From Sulfitobacter sp. F26169L (GTDB taxonomy: Bacteria; Pseudomonadota; Alphaproteobacteria; Rhodobacterales; Rhodobacteraceae): a DNA stretch of 64,000 nt. The position numbers and the translations under genes were made by a program. Positions 26,691-37,300 of this stretch are shown in pieces (within the stretch, counting starts at the first letter, position 1; each line of letters opens with the position of its first letter). Location: contig NZ_JAPMLP010000005.1 in the NCBI RefSeq assembly GCF_026410285.1, forward strand, positions 209,625 through 273,624. Direction: 5' to 3'. Under the pieces are notes generated by a model, which saw nothing but the letters and a program-made list of their open reading frames with translations, did no database searches and was not told the origin of the DNA.

Positions 26691-28976
26691 TCAGCCACAC
26701 TTGCTGTGACCGCAGCTGCCGCACGTCATGCAGCCTTCGACCATTCTCAGGTCATACTGGCCACAGCTTGAGCAGGCTTTCCCGCGGGGTTGTTCCAAGC
26801 CGACCACTTTTGCTTGCGGGTCGGATTTCAGGCCCATGCCCTCGCCTGCGATGAAGCCGGTGTTGATCAGGTGTTGCTCGATCACGCCACCGATTGCCGC
26901 GAGGATAGAGGGGATATATTTACCGCCCATCCACGCGCCGCCACGCGGGTCGAACACGGCTTTCAGTTCTTCAACAACAAACGACACATCGCCACCGCGA
27001 CGGAACACAGCAGATATCATCCGTGTCAAGGCAACTGTCCAGGCAAAATGCTCCATGTTTTTGGAGTTGATGAACACCTCGAACGGGCGGCGGTGGCCGC
27101 TGACAACCAGATCGTTGATGGTGATATACAGCGCGTGTTCGCTGTCGGGCCATTTGATCTTGTAGGTCGCCCCTTCCAACTCCTGCGGACGGTCCAGCGG
27201 GTCAGACATGTAAATGACATCACCGTGCGGCTCTTGCGGCTCCTCCCCATCATAGCTCACTACTTCGGGGGCCTTTTTCTCTTCTGAGACAGATAGGACA
27301 GAACCAGTGATGTCGTTGGGACGATAGGTTGTGCAGCCTTTGCAACCGGTATCCCATGCCTCCATGTAGACCTCTTTGAAAGTGTCGAAAGAGATGTCCT
27401 CGGGGCAGTTGATGGTTTTGGAAATGCTTGAATCAACCCATTTCTGCGCGGCCGCCTGCATTTTTACATGCTCAAGCGGTGCCAACGTCTGGGCGTTGAC
27501 GAAATAGTCGGGCAGCGGCGCGTCACCTTTTAAATCACGCCACATCTGCACGGCATAATCCACTACCTCTTCCTCGGTGCGGGTGCCGTCTTTTTGCAGA
27601 ACCTTGCGGGTGTAGGCGTAGGCAAAGACAGGCTCGATACCAGAACTGACATTGCCTGCATATAGGCTGATCGTGCCGGTGGGCGCGATGGAGGTCAGCA
27701 GCGCGTTGCGGATGCCATGGGTGCGGATCGCTTCGCGTACATCCTCGTCCATCTGCAACATTGTACCCGACGCCAGATACTCTTCGGCATCAAACAGCGG
27801 GAACGCGCCCTTTTCCTTTGCCAAATCCACCGACGCCAAATATGCGGCGCGCGCGATCGCGTGCAACCAATCTTCCGTCTGACGCGCCGCCTCGTCCGAA
27901 CCATAACGCAGGCCCAACATAAGAAGAGCATCCGCCAGACCTGTCACGCCAAGGCCGATCCGGCGCTTGTTCTTTGCCTCTTGCGCCTGTGCTTCCAGCG
28001 GAAATTGCGACACATCCACCACGTTGTCCATCATGCGGACCGAGGTTGCGACCAGTTCGTTCAGTGCCTCGATATCCAGCGCGGCAGTGTCCTCAAACGG
28101 AGCGCTTACCAGACGGGCAAGGTTAATCGACCCCAGAAGGCACGCGCCATAAGGCGGCAGCGGCTGCTCGCCACAGGGGTTTGTGGCGGCTATGGTTTCA
28201 CAATAGCTGAGGTTGTTGGCTTCGTTGATGCGATCAATGAAAATCACACCCGGTTCGGCGAAATCGTAGGTGGCTTTCATGATCGCATTCCACAGATCAA
28301 GCGCCTGAACGGTTTTATAAACCTTGCCGTCGAACTTCAGGTCCCAAGACCCGTTTGCTTTCACCGCATCCATAAACGGATCGGTGATCAGCACCGACAT
28401 ATTGAACATGCGCAAACGGGCGGCGTCCGATTTGGCAGTGATAAACGCCTCTACATCGGGGTGATCACAGCGCATCGTTGCCATCATCGCGCCACGGCGT
28501 GAACCGGCGGACATAATCGTGCGGCACATTGCATCCCAGACATCCATAAACGACAGTGGGCCAGAGGCATCCGCCGACACGCCCAGAACATCTGCGCCCT
28601 TTGGCCGGATCGTCGAGAAATCATAACCGATCCCGCCGCCCTGCTGCATGGTCAACGCCGCTTCTTTCAGCATGTCGAAAATACCGGCCATACTGTCAGG
28701 GACTGTCCCCATCACAAAGCAGTTGAACAGTGTCACACGCCGCGCAGTCCCGGCGCCCGCCGTGATGCGTCCTGCGGGCAGGTATTTGAAATCTTCCAGC
28801 GCTTCGAAGAACGTTTCTTCCCATCCGTCTTTATCTTCTTCGACCTGCGCCAGATCACGTGCGATGCGGCGCCATGTATCCTCAACGGTGACGTCATGGG
28901 GCGTGCCATCTGCTGCTTTAAAACGGTATTTCATATCCCATATCTGTTCGGCGATCGGGGCAGCAAAGCGGGTCAT
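26691..28976 (-). CDS. nrdJ: Adenosylcobalamin-dependent (class II) ribonucleotide reductase
   Basis: Reduces ribonucleotides to deoxyribonucleotides using coenzyme B12, so it works with or without oxygen. The 761-residue protein has the active-site NPCGEQPLPPYGACLLGSINL block, the finger-loop region, and a C-terminal cysteine-rich tail of the zinc-ribbon type (CSSCGQYDLRMVEGCMTC, CGSCGHSKCG) that would re-reduce the active site. No intein is seen. The start is ATG 28976. No B12 riboswitch or NrdR box was recognised in the 170 bases upstream. Confidence 0.95.
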   Translation of the reverse strand: MTRFAAPIAEQIWDMKYRFKAADGTPHDVTVEDTWRRIARDLAQVEEDKDGWEETFFEALEDFKYLPAGRITAGAGTARRVTLFNCFVMGTVPDSMAGIFDMLKEAALTMQQGGGIGYDFSTIRPKGADVLGVSADASGPLSFMDVWDAMCRTIMSAGSRRGAMMATMRCDHPDVEAFITAKSDAARLRMFNMSVLITDPFMDAVKANGSWDLKFDGKVYKTVQALDLWNAIMKATYDFAEPGVIFIDRINEANNLSYCETIAATNPCGEQPLPPYGACLLGSINLARLVSAPFEDTAALDIEALNELVATSVRMMDNVVDVSQFPLEAQAQEAKNKRRIGLGVTGLADALLMLGLRYGSDEAARQTEDWLHAIARAAYLASVDLAKEKGAFPLFDAEEYLASGTMLQMDEDVREAIRTHGIRNALLTSIAPTGTISLYAGNVSSGIEPVFAYAYTRKVLQKDGTRTEEEVVDYAVQMWRDLKGDAPLPDYFVNAQTLAPLEHVKMQAAAQKWVDSSISKTINCPEDISFDTFKEVYMEAWDTGCKGCTTYRPNDITGSVLSVSEEKKAPEVVSYDGEEPQEPHGDVIYMSDPLDRPQELEGATYKIKWPDSEHALYITINDLVVSGHRRPFEVFINSKNMEHFAWTVALTRMISAVFRRGGDVSFVVEELKAVFDPRGGAWMGGKYIPSILAAIGGVIEQHLINTGFIAGEGMGLKSDPQAKVVGLEQPRGKACSSCGQYDLRMVEGCMTCGSCGHSKCG

Positions 28977-29153
28977 GGCGATTCCTCGGTTGGGCTAGGG
29001 AGAGCCTTGTCATACCTTAACACACAAGAAAGACCACTCCCCAATTCAGAATTTCATCGGCGACAAACCACCACAGTTTGCTTCTGTTGCCTATTCGCCT
29101 ACCTTATGATGTGGCTCCGAAGTGAGTCTGTGGACAAACATGTGGAAGAACCT

Positions 29154-29588
29154 GTGAGCAAAAATATCGTACACCTGATCAAGCTGTCTGTCGGCACTGA
29201 AAATGTCGAACAGTTGGTAGAGTGGCAACGCCATCGCTCGCAGCAGGTCGTCAACGGCCAGTACTACCACCAGACCCGTATGTGGCCCAAGCGTGAGGCC
29301 GAAATCCTGAACGGAGGGTCGATTTATTGGGTCATCAAGGGCGAGATATCAGCGCGTCAGCGCATTATCCGGCTGGACGAAAAGATTGGTGCTGACGGGA
29401 TTCGCCGTTGCGGTATCGTGCTTGATTCCGAAGTCATCCCGACCGTCAGCGCCCTGAAACGTCCTTTTCAGGGCTGGCGCTACCTAAAGCCGGAGGACGC
29501 CCCCGCCGACCTTCCCAGAGGGCGCGGCAAGGAAGATGTCCTTCCGGTAGAGCTCAACCGCGCCCTGGCAGAGATTGGCGTATTGTAG
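29154..29588 (+). CDS. DUF1489 family protein
   Basis: A soluble protein of about 144 residues, MSKNIVHLIKLSVGTE at the start, then W-x-HRS, the YYHQTRMWPKR block, GSIYWVIKGEI, and FQGWRYLKPEDAP near the end, all typical of alphaproteobacterial DUF1489. The function is unknown. I choose GTG 29154 because GGAAG lies 5 bases upstream and the family normally begins there; ATG codons at 29106 and 29109 are alternatives. It converges on hisG with 6 bases between stops. Confidence 0.85.
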   Translation: MSKNIVHLIKLSVGTENVEQLVEWQRHRSQQVVNGQYYHQTRMWPKREAEILNGGSIYWVIKGEISARQRIIRLDEKIGADGIRRCGIVLDSEVIPTVSALKRPFQGWRYLKPEDAPADLPRGRGKEDVLPVELNRALAEIGVL

Positions 29589-29594
29589 CGCAGG

Positions 29595-30284
29595 CTATCC
29601 CAACCGTTCCAGCAGGTCATCAAGGCATTTGCGTTCATCAGCGTCCATCGGTGCCACGCGCGATTTCCACAGCGTCGCCTGACTGCGCAGCATCAATCCG
29701 TCGCTGAGTATTTTCAGGTGATTGGCGGTCAATGTCTCGCCGGTCGAGGTGATATCGGCAATCGCTTCGGCGGTTTCGTTTGCGACGGTGCCTTCGGTCG
29801 CGCCTTGGCTATCCACCAGCGCATAATCCGCAACACCGGCATCGCGCAGGAATTCACGCACAAGGCGATGGTACTTGGTTGCAATGCGCAAACGGTGGCC
29901 ATGTTCCAACCGGAACGCGGCGGCAGCGGCATCCAGATCATGCAATGTATCCACATCTGTCCATGCCTGCGGCACCGCAAGGATCAGATCAGCCTGACCG
30001 AAGCCGAGTTCCGCAACCACTTCAACCGATTGCTCCCAAAGAGGCAGTTTTTCATGCACCAGATCGGTGCCGGTTACCCCCAGATGAATACGCCCGGCGG
30101 CCAGTTCACGCGGGATTTCTCCGGCGGACAGCAACACAAGTGCAACCCCCTCTATCCCCTCAACCACACCGGCATATTCCCGATCAGACCCACTGCGCGC
30201 CAACTGGATACCGCGCGCGCCGAACCAGTCGAAGGTCTTCTCCATCAGCCGCCCCTTTGACGGCACACCCAGCTTTAGCGTCAT
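29595..30284 (-). CDS. hisG: ATP phosphoribosyltransferase, short form
   Basis: First enzyme of histidine synthesis, joining ATP and PRPP. At 229 residues it lacks the C-terminal regulatory domain of the long form, so it needs HisZ for activity and feedback control. The N-terminal LGVPSKGRLMEKT, GVTGTDLVHE and the PRPP-binding region DITSTGETL are all seen. Its ATG overlaps the hisZ stop by 4 bases. Confidence 0.96.
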   Translation of the reverse strand: MTLKLGVPSKGRLMEKTFDWFGARGIQLARSGSDREYAGVVEGIEGVALVLLSAGEIPRELAAGRIHLGVTGTDLVHEKLPLWEQSVEVVAELGFGQADLILAVPQAWTDVDTLHDLDAAAAAFRLEHGHRLRIATKYHRLVREFLRDAGVADYALVDSQGATEGTVANETAEAIADITSTGETLTANHLKILSDGLMLRSQATLWKSRVAPMDADERKCLDDLLERLG

Positions 30285-31360
30285 GGCTTGCCCTCCAGTT
30301 CCAGCATCACGTCGGGGCGCATGACGCCCCCCACCGCAGGGATTTCCCGCCCGCGCCCAAGCCGCCGCGTCAGCGCATCATAGCGGCCACCGGTTGCAAG
30401 CGGTGGCAAATCCGCACGATCTCTGGCGCGGAATCCAAAAACAAAACCGTCATAATATTCCATCGACGTGCGGCCATGGTTCGCCTCGAACAGCAACGTT
30501 TCCACCTCAACGCCCCGCGCCGCCAATGCGTCTTTGCGCGCCGCAACACGCGCCACAGCGGGGATAATCTCGGGCAAGTCAACGGACAGGTCGTGCAACC
30601 GCGACAGCGCATCAGGTAGAGGCGCGGAAATATCCAGCAGCGCGTCAATCAGATCAACGTCTCTGGCTGGAATCGGCGCGGTTCCGGCATCGGCTTTTAG
30701 GGCTTGGATACGGGCATCAATTTCATGCTGGCGGCGCGCACCCACCAGTGGCGCATCGCTGGTCACACTGCCGGCCAGCAACGCCTCGCGTGTGGGCGAG
30801 GCAGGCATCTGCCCTGAATAGCGATCCAGCAGCGCGCGAAAACGCCGTGGTCGCCAGATATGGCGCATCAGCGCATTCTTGCGCAAATCACTGGTTTTCA
30901 GCCCGTTCACCACGGCCATCAGAACACCGATATCCCCCGTTACGGCCCGCACAGGCAAATCACCCAAGGCGTCTGCTATAAGCGCGAACACTTCTGCATC
31001 GCTCGCGGCAGGATCCTCGCGTTCAAACACTTCATAGCCCACCTGCACATATTCGCTGGTGCGGGACGGGTCCCGCTCCTGACGGCGGAACACTTCGCCC
31101 GCGTAGGTATAGCGCGCAGGGTCGGCACCGTTTTCCATATGCATCTGCACCACCGGAACGGTAAAGTCGGGCCGCAGCATCTGCTCGCCGCGCGCAGCGT
31201 CGGATGTGACGTATGCGCGCGCGCGAATGTCCTCGCCGTAGAGGTCCAGCAGCGTGTCGGCAGGTTGCAGGATCGGCGGTTCTACCGTTTGTGCGCCATG
31301 TGCTTCGAAACCCGCGCGCAGAAAGGCGGCTTTTGCATTTGTCTCGGCCCGTGTTGACAT
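30281..31360 (-). CDS. hisZ: ATP phosphoribosyltransferase regulatory subunit
   Basis: A HisS-like protein without tRNA-charging function that forms a complex with short HisG. The 359 residues contain class II synthetase-like motifs (LRPDFTVPVVQMH, YAGEVFRRQ, GGRYDALTRRLG). It lies between hisS (1-base overlap, TGATG) and hisG (4-base overlap), so all three genes are one unit. Confidence 0.95.
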   Translation of the reverse strand: MSTRAETNAKAAFLRAGFEAHGAQTVEPPILQPADTLLDLYGEDIRARAYVTSDAARGEQMLRPDFTVPVVQMHMENGADPARYTYAGEVFRRQERDPSRTSEYVQVGYEVFEREDPAASDAEVFALIADALGDLPVRAVTGDIGVLMAVVNGLKTSDLRKNALMRHIWRPRRFRALLDRYSGQMPASPTREALLAGSVTSDAPLVGARRQHEIDARIQALKADAGTAPIPARDVDLIDALLDISAPLPDALSRLHDLSVDLPEIIPAVARVAARKDALAARGVEVETLLFEANHGRTSMEYYDGFVFGFRARDRADLPPLATGGRYDALTRRLGRGREIPAVGGVMRPDVMLELEGKP

Positions 31361-32856
31361 CAGCGGTAAAGCTCCAGGATTTCGCGCACCTTGGCGACAA
31401 GATCACTGCGCGCCACTTCATACTGGCTGGGACGATCCCGCCATTCTTCCAGCGTTGCATTTTCCGCAATCTTGGCTCCCAGGACCAGATCCTTGATCTG
31501 GATCACGCCATTCTCATGCTCCTGCTCGCCCTCGATCACGGCAATCGGGCTGCCGCGCTTGTCTGCATACTTCAGCTGGTTGCCAAAGTTCTTGGGGTTG
31601 CCCAGATACACTTCGGCGCGGATACCCGCCTGCCGCAGTTCGGCAACCATCGCCTGATAGTCCGCCATTCGCGCCTTATCCATTACCGTCACCACAACGG
31701 GGCCTTGGGTGGCTGTATCAAGCCGCCCTTTTGCCTGTAGCGCCGCAAGCAATCGGTCAACCCCGATAGACACACCCGTCGCAGGCACTTCCTGTCCGGT
31801 AAAGCGCTTGACCAGATCGTCATAGCGCCCCCCGCCTGCGACCGAGCCAAAGTTGCGCGCACGTCCCTTCTCGTCCTTGATCTCAAAGGTAAGTTCAGCT
31901 TCATAAACGGGGCCGGTGTAGTAGCCGAGGCCGCGTACAACTGAGGGGTCGATCTCGATCCGGTCAGGACCGTAACCACCGGCTGACAACAGTTCAGCGA
32001 TCGTTTCTAGCTCGGTGACGCCTTCTAGCCCCACCTTGCTGTCGCCGACCAGCTCACGCAAGCGCGCGCAGGTCTGACCACCATCCGAACGTTTGGCCTG
32101 CATGAAACCCATCACAACATCTGCCTGCACCTCATCCAGCCCAGCGCCTTTCGTAAAGTCCCCACTCTCGTCCTTGCGGCCCTCACCCAACAGCGCGCGC
32201 ACACCGTCCACGCCAAGACGGTCAAGCTTGTCAATCGCGCGCAGAACAATCCCGCGCTCGGCCTCTTTATCGTCACCCGACAGGCCCGCAACTTCCAGAA
32301 CGCCGTTCAGCACCTTACGGTTGTTCACGCGGACAATGTAATCGCCGCGCTCGATCCCGACTTCCTCAAGGCAATCAGCCAGCATTGCACAAATCTCGGC
32401 ATCCGCTGCAACTGATCCGGTGCCAACCGTATCCGCATCACACTGATAAAACTGGCGAAACCGCCCCGGTCCGGGCTTTTCGTTTCGCCAGACAGGGCCC
32501 ATGGCATAGCGGCGGTAAGGGGTGGGCAGATCATTGCGGTGCTGGGAATAGACGCGCGCCAACGGGGCGGTTAGATCATAGCGCAGCGCCAGCCAGTCAC
32601 CTGCCTTTTCGGCCTCGGCATCCTCTTGCCACGCGAACACGCCTTCATTGGGGCGGTCAACATCGGGCAGGAATTTGCCCAGCGCCTCTACCCGCTCCAC
32701 GGCGGCACTTTCCAGCGCGTCAAAACCATAGCGGTGATACACCGCCGCGATCTTGGCCAGCATATCGGCGCGCTGTGTCACCTCCGCGCCAAAATAATCA
32801 CGAAATCCCCGTGGCGTTTCCGCCTTCGGGCGCGGGGTCTTTTTCGGCTTGGCCAT
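31360..32856 (-). CDS. hisS: Histidine-tRNA ligase
   Basis: Class II aminoacyl-tRNA synthetase, 498 residues, in the size range of alphaproteobacterial HisRS. Motifs: [10 protein letters not shown] near the start, the [13 protein letters not shown] motif 2 region, [21 protein letters not shown], the histidine-specific [14 protein letters not shown] and motif 3 GVSIGVDRL. The first residues are Lys/Pro-rich. It heads the hisS-hisZ-hisG unit. Confidence 0.97.
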   Translation of the reverse strand: MAKPKKTPRPKAETPRGFRDYFGAEVTQRADMLAKIAAVYHRYGFDALESAAVERVEALGKFLPDVDRPNEGVFAWQEDAEAEKAGDWLALRYDLTAPLARVYSQHRNDLPTPYRRYAMGPVWRNEKPGPGRFRQFYQCDADTVGTGSVAADAEICAMLADCLEEVGIERGDYIVRVNNRKVLNGVLEVAGLSGDDKEAERGIVLRAIDKLDRLGVDGVRALLGEGRKDESGDFTKGAGLDEVQADVVMGFMQAKRSDGGQTCARLRELVGDSKVGLEGVTELETIAELLSAGGYGPDRIEIDPSVVRGLGYYTGPVYEAELTFEIKDEKGRARNFGSVAGGGRYDDLVKRFTGQEVPATGVSIGVDRLLAALQAKGRLDTATQGPVVVTVMDKARMADYQAMVAELRQAGIRAEVYLGNPKNFGNQLKYADKRGSPIAVIEGEQEHENGVIQIKDLVLGAKIAENATLEEWRDRPSQYEVARSDLVAKVREILELYR

Positions 32857-33052
32857 GACATACCTCTACAGGGATAAAATCTCGCTTCGCCTCTACCGGA
32901 TGCAGGGGCGCGGGGCAAGCAACAGCCTGCCCACGATAATGTGCGAGAACATTTACTACAGGCACCAAAAATGCTGTCACAGCCCCGCAGGGGATATGTC
33001 CGCGTGGTCACGCCCATTGCGTAACATCACAAACAGGCCTAGGGAGCGCGGT

Positions 33053-33247
33053 ATGGAAAAGCTGGAAGAACAAATCGCCCATCTGCTGCGCGCTGTTGAT
33101 GATCTATCGGATGTCGTGGCCCGTCAACACGACGAGATTGACCGCCTGACGCGGCGCGTCGAACTTCTGATGCGCCGCGAAGGCGAACGCGAGGCCGCAG
33201 GCGGTGGCGGCGTTGTCGTGGGCGATGAACGCCCCCCGCACTACTGA
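33053..33247 (+). CDS. slyX: SlyX family protein
   Basis: A 64-residue coiled-coil protein starting MEKLEEQIAHLLRAVDDLSD and ending in PPHY, the C-terminus common in SlyX proteins. The function is unknown. ATG 33053 is chosen because it opens the coiled coil; the frame is open upstream to 32849 but reads through sequence that does not look coding. It converges with the next gene, with 2 bases between stops. Confidence 0.85.
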   Translation: MEKLEEQIAHLLRAVDDLSDVVARQHDEIDRLTRRVELLMRREGEREAAGGGGVVVGDERPPHY

Positions 33248-33249
33248 TC

Positions 33250-34224
33250 CTAGTTGGCCGATTTCACCGCAGCGGCCAGAACTTCACCATCATAGATCAG
33301 GAACTCTTTCCACTGGCCGTTATGTTCGTGGAATTGATACGCCGTGACAAAAGCCGCTCCGGCGTCAAGCTTCCTGATATCTTTGCCGCAAGGTTTGTTT
33401 TTACCCGCACGGCACACCGATGACTTTACCTTGTCATAGGCTTTGTCCGTTGCCGCATAGGGCAAATGTTGCCCCGCCGGACTATACCGGATTTGCTCGT
33501 AAAATGATGGCGCGCCGAACAGCGCATTTGCCGCCGTAAACTGGCGTGGGCAGTTGTCTTGAAAACCGGTAACATAGAATGTCCGCTTGTCGCGGATTCC
33601 CGGATTGCTGTCATGCAGTGTGAATCCGCGCCGCCCCAAGCCGTCGATCTTTTTGCCCATCGGTTTGCCCCGTGCTTCGCAGACACGTGCGATCTCTCCA
33701 AAGGCCAGAACAGTTCCGTAGGGTACATCCCGCGCGTCCGGTCCTGTGCGCGCTTTGCTTGCTTTGTTGCTGCTGCCGCCGCCGAACAATCCACGGCGTT
33801 TTCGGGGTTCGGCCTGCGGTGTGACCTCTTCTGCGGGCAGTGCCACCAATTCGATTGCAGAAGCTGACTCAACAGGGGTGGTTTCAATGACAACCGCGCC
33901 GGATTGCGATTCCGCCACATCTGCGGCAATGGCTTCTGCCGGATCGGTCTTGGCAACCCGCTTGATCAGACCACGCAGAAAACCGCCGCTCGCCGCTGCT
34001 ACCTCTACATCCCCCTCCGCATCCGGTGTCGCTGCTGGCGCGGCCCCTTCCGCCGCTGACGTGCCGAGGAACCCTTCGCGTGCAATTTCTTCTGCATCGG
34101 GCAACGCCGCAGCAACAGTTTTATCTTCGGCGATATCAACGTCAGCCAAACGATCAAGGCCCGCCAATGGATCACCACAGGCAGACAGCGTCAGGAAAAC
34201 TGCAACGACTGGTAAAAAGCGCAC
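33250..34224 (-). CDS. Unknown lipoprotein with disordered middle and conserved C-terminal domain
   Basis: A 324-residue protein with a lipoprotein signal (LTLSACG, Cys at 16). Residues about 20-155 are Ala/Glu/Pro-rich and probably disordered, with a short basic GLFGGGSSNK stretch. The C-terminal domain (about 160-324) is well ordered: VPYGTVLAFGEIARVCEARG, LHDSNPGIRDKRTFYVTGF and four Cys. I recognise the pattern from other roseobacter genomes but no named function. It lies about 100 bases beyond the end of dnaE on the same strand. Confidence 0.75.
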   Translation of the reverse strand: MRFLPVVAVFLTLSACGDPLAGLDRLADVDIAEDKTVAAALPDAEEIAREGFLGTSAAEGAAPAATPDAEGDVEVAAASGGFLRGLIKRVAKTDPAEAIAADVAESQSGAVVIETTPVESASAIELVALPAEEVTPQAEPRKRRGLFGGGSSNKASKARTGPDARDVPYGTVLAFGEIARVCEARGKPMGKKIDGLGRRGFTLHDSNPGIRDKRTFYVTGFQDNCPRQFTAANALFGAPSFYEQIRYSPAGQHLPYAATDKAYDKVKSSVCRAGKNKPCGKDIRKLDAGAAFVTAYQFHEHNGQWKEFLIYDGEVLAAAVKSAN

Positions 34225-34323
34225 GGTGCGACTCCCACAATGTTTAGGCCTAGTTAACGAAGCTGTTCTGGTCCGTCCAGCGACACAAGCGGCACTTGGC
34301 CAATCCGTGCCGGAATCTGCCCA

Positions 34324-37300
34324 TCAGATTTCTTCAACTTCAAGAACACCGCCCAAAGAGCGGATCGCACCTTTGATCTGTGGCGTCACGGGGAATTCCG
34401 CGCCCAGATCCACTTCTACCTCTCCTGGCAAGGCGGGGTCCATCAGGCACAAATGTACAGGCCCCTTTCCTGCCGCTCTCGCGGCATGACGGGCACCTGC
34501 CAGAACTTCGGACACGGCTGCGATGGCTTCGGGTGTTTCAATAAAGATGCGCAGCCCCAGACCCCCGACATTTGCGACAGCTGTTTCAATAGGGGCAACG
34601 CTGCGCCCCAACAGCTTGAGCTGGTCACTCTCCATCGTCGCCTCGACCGTAACAACCACTTTCGATCCGGTTTCAAGATGATCGCGACATGCCTCCAGCG
34701 TGTCAGAGAACAGCGTAACCTCATAGGCCCCCGCAGGATCGGACAGCTGCGCAAACGCAAAACGATTGCCGCGCGCTGATTTGCGTTCCTGCCGACCTGC
34801 GACAACCCCTGCAAGGCGCGCATTCATCGCACCGCGCTCCGTGACCTTCTCTGTCAACTCGTCCAACGTCAGGAAAGGGACACCGCGGTCGTTGCCCCAC
34901 TTGCGTTTGAGCGGCCCCATGTAATCATCCAGCGGATGCCCCGACAGATAAAAGCCGACCGCCTTGAATTCTTCAGTCAAGCGCTCGGGCGCTTCCCAAT
35001 CATCGCTGTTGATCATGCGCGGTTCTGGTAGATCATCCCCCGCCTCGCCGAACAACGACACCTGATTGGACGCCTTTTGTTCATGGATCGCTGCCGAATA
35101 AGCGACCAGCGGATCAAGAGCAGCAAACACGCGGCGGCGGTTGCTGTCGAGGACATCAAACGCGCCCGAACGCGCCAGCATCTCCAGCGGACGCTTGCCC
35201 ACCCGCTTCAGATCAACGCGCCGAGCGAGATCGAACAGAGTGACAAACGGCTTGTCAACGCCTTCGACCACACGGCCCTGCGTGATCAGGCGCATCGCCT
35301 CGACACCTACGTTTTTGAGGGCTCCCAATGCGTAAACGAGCGCACCATCAACCACGCGGAACGTCGCATCCGAGCGGTTCACACACGGCGGCACCCACGG
35401 CAACTCCAACCGTTTGCGCACTTCTTCGAAATACACAGCCAGTTTGTCTGTCAGGTGGATATCACAGTTCATCACACCTGCCATAAACTCGACCGGATGG
35501 TTCGCTTTCAGCCATGCAGTTTGATAGCTGACCACGGCATATGCCGCCGCGTGGGATTTGTTGAAACCGTAGTTGGCGAATTTCTCCAGAAGGTCGAAAA
35601 CCTCGCTGGCTTTTTTCTTATCAACGCCATTTTCCATGGCGCCTTTTTCAAATTTGGGCCGCTCCTTGGCCATTTCCTCGGCAATCTTCTTACCCATCGC
35701 ACGACGCAGCAGGTCGGCCCCGCCAAGGCTGTAGCCCGCCATGACCTGCGCAATCTGCATCACCTGTTCCTGATAAACGATAATACCCTGGGTTTCCTCA
35801 AGGATATGGTCAATCGACGGATGCACGGACTCGCGCTCTTTCAGCCCGTTTTTTACCTCGCAATAGGTCGGGATGTTCTCCATCGGACCCGGCCGATATA
35901 GCGCCACCAAGGCAACAATATCCTCGATACAGGTCGGCTTCATCCGCTTCAGCGCATCCATCATACCGCTGGATTCAACCTGGAAAACCGCCACCGTTTT
36001 TGCAGCGGCGTAAAGCTTGTACGATGCCTCGTCATCCAGCGGGATTGTGGCGATGTCGTCAATCAACCCCTCGGGCGGATCAAACAATTCCGTGCCATCC
36101 GCCGCGATATGCAAATGCCGCCCCGATGCCTTGATCTGGTCCACCGCGTTCTGGATCACTGTGAGGGTTTTCAAACCCAGAAAGTCGAACTTGACCAGCC
36201 CCGCCTGCTCTACCCACTTCATGTTAAACTGGGTGGCGGGCATGTCCGAGCGCGGATCCTGATAAAGCGGCACCAGCGCATCAAGCGGACGATCCCCGAT
36301 CACCACACCCGCGGCGTGGGTTGATGCGTTGCGCAACAGCCCCTCCACCTGCTGGCCATATTCGAGCAGCCGCGCAACAACCTCTTCGTTACGCGCCTCT
36401 TCGCGCAGGCGCGGCTCGTCCGCCAGCGCCTTTTCAATGCTGACAGGCTTTACACCTTCAACGGGTATCATCTTGCTCAGTCGGTCAACCTGCCCGTAAG
36501 GCATTTGCAACACACGCCCGATGTCGCGCACCGCGGCCTTACTCAACAGCGCACCAAAGGTGATGATTTGCCCGACCTTGTCGCGCCCGTATTTGTCCTG
36601 AACGTAGCGGATCACTTCCTCGCGGCGGTCCATGCAAAAGTCGATGTCAAAATCGGGCATGGAAACCCGTTCAGGGTTCAGGAACCGTTCGAACAGCAGC
36701 GAATAACGCAGCGGATCAAGATCGGTTATCAGCAGCGCATAGGCCACCAGTGATCCGGCACCCGAACCACGGCCCGGCCCCACAGGAATGCCCTGATCCT
36801 TTGCCCATTTGATAAAGTCGGCAACGATCAGAAAGTAGCCCGGAAAACCCATGCCCTCGATGATGCCCAGCTCGAACTCAAGCCGTTCTTCGTAAACCGA
36901 GACTTCCGCCGCATGTGGAATAATCGCCAGCCGTGCTTTCAATCCGTCCTGTGCCTGACGGCGCAATTCTGCTACCTCGTCATCGGCAAACTTCGGCAAG
37001 ATCGGATCGCGACGATAGGCTTTGAAGGCACAGCGCTTCGCAATCTCGACTGTGTTCTCGATTGCTTCGGGCAGATCGGCAAACAGCGTGACCATCTCGG
37101 CCTGGGATTTGAAATAGTGCTGCGGTGTCAGGCGGCGGCGGCCTTCCTGCTGGTCTACATAGGCACCATCCGCGATACAAATCAGCGCATCATGCGCCTC
37201 GTACATCTTTGAGGCAGGAAAATAGACATCATTGGTCGCAACCAGCGGGATATTCATGGCATAGGCCATCTCGACAAATCCGCGTTCGCTCGCGCGCTCT

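Noticed and set aside
28977..29153. Search for a B12 riboswitch or NrdR box upstream of nrdJ
   Set aside because: No B12-box-like segment or NrdR palindrome could be found by eye.
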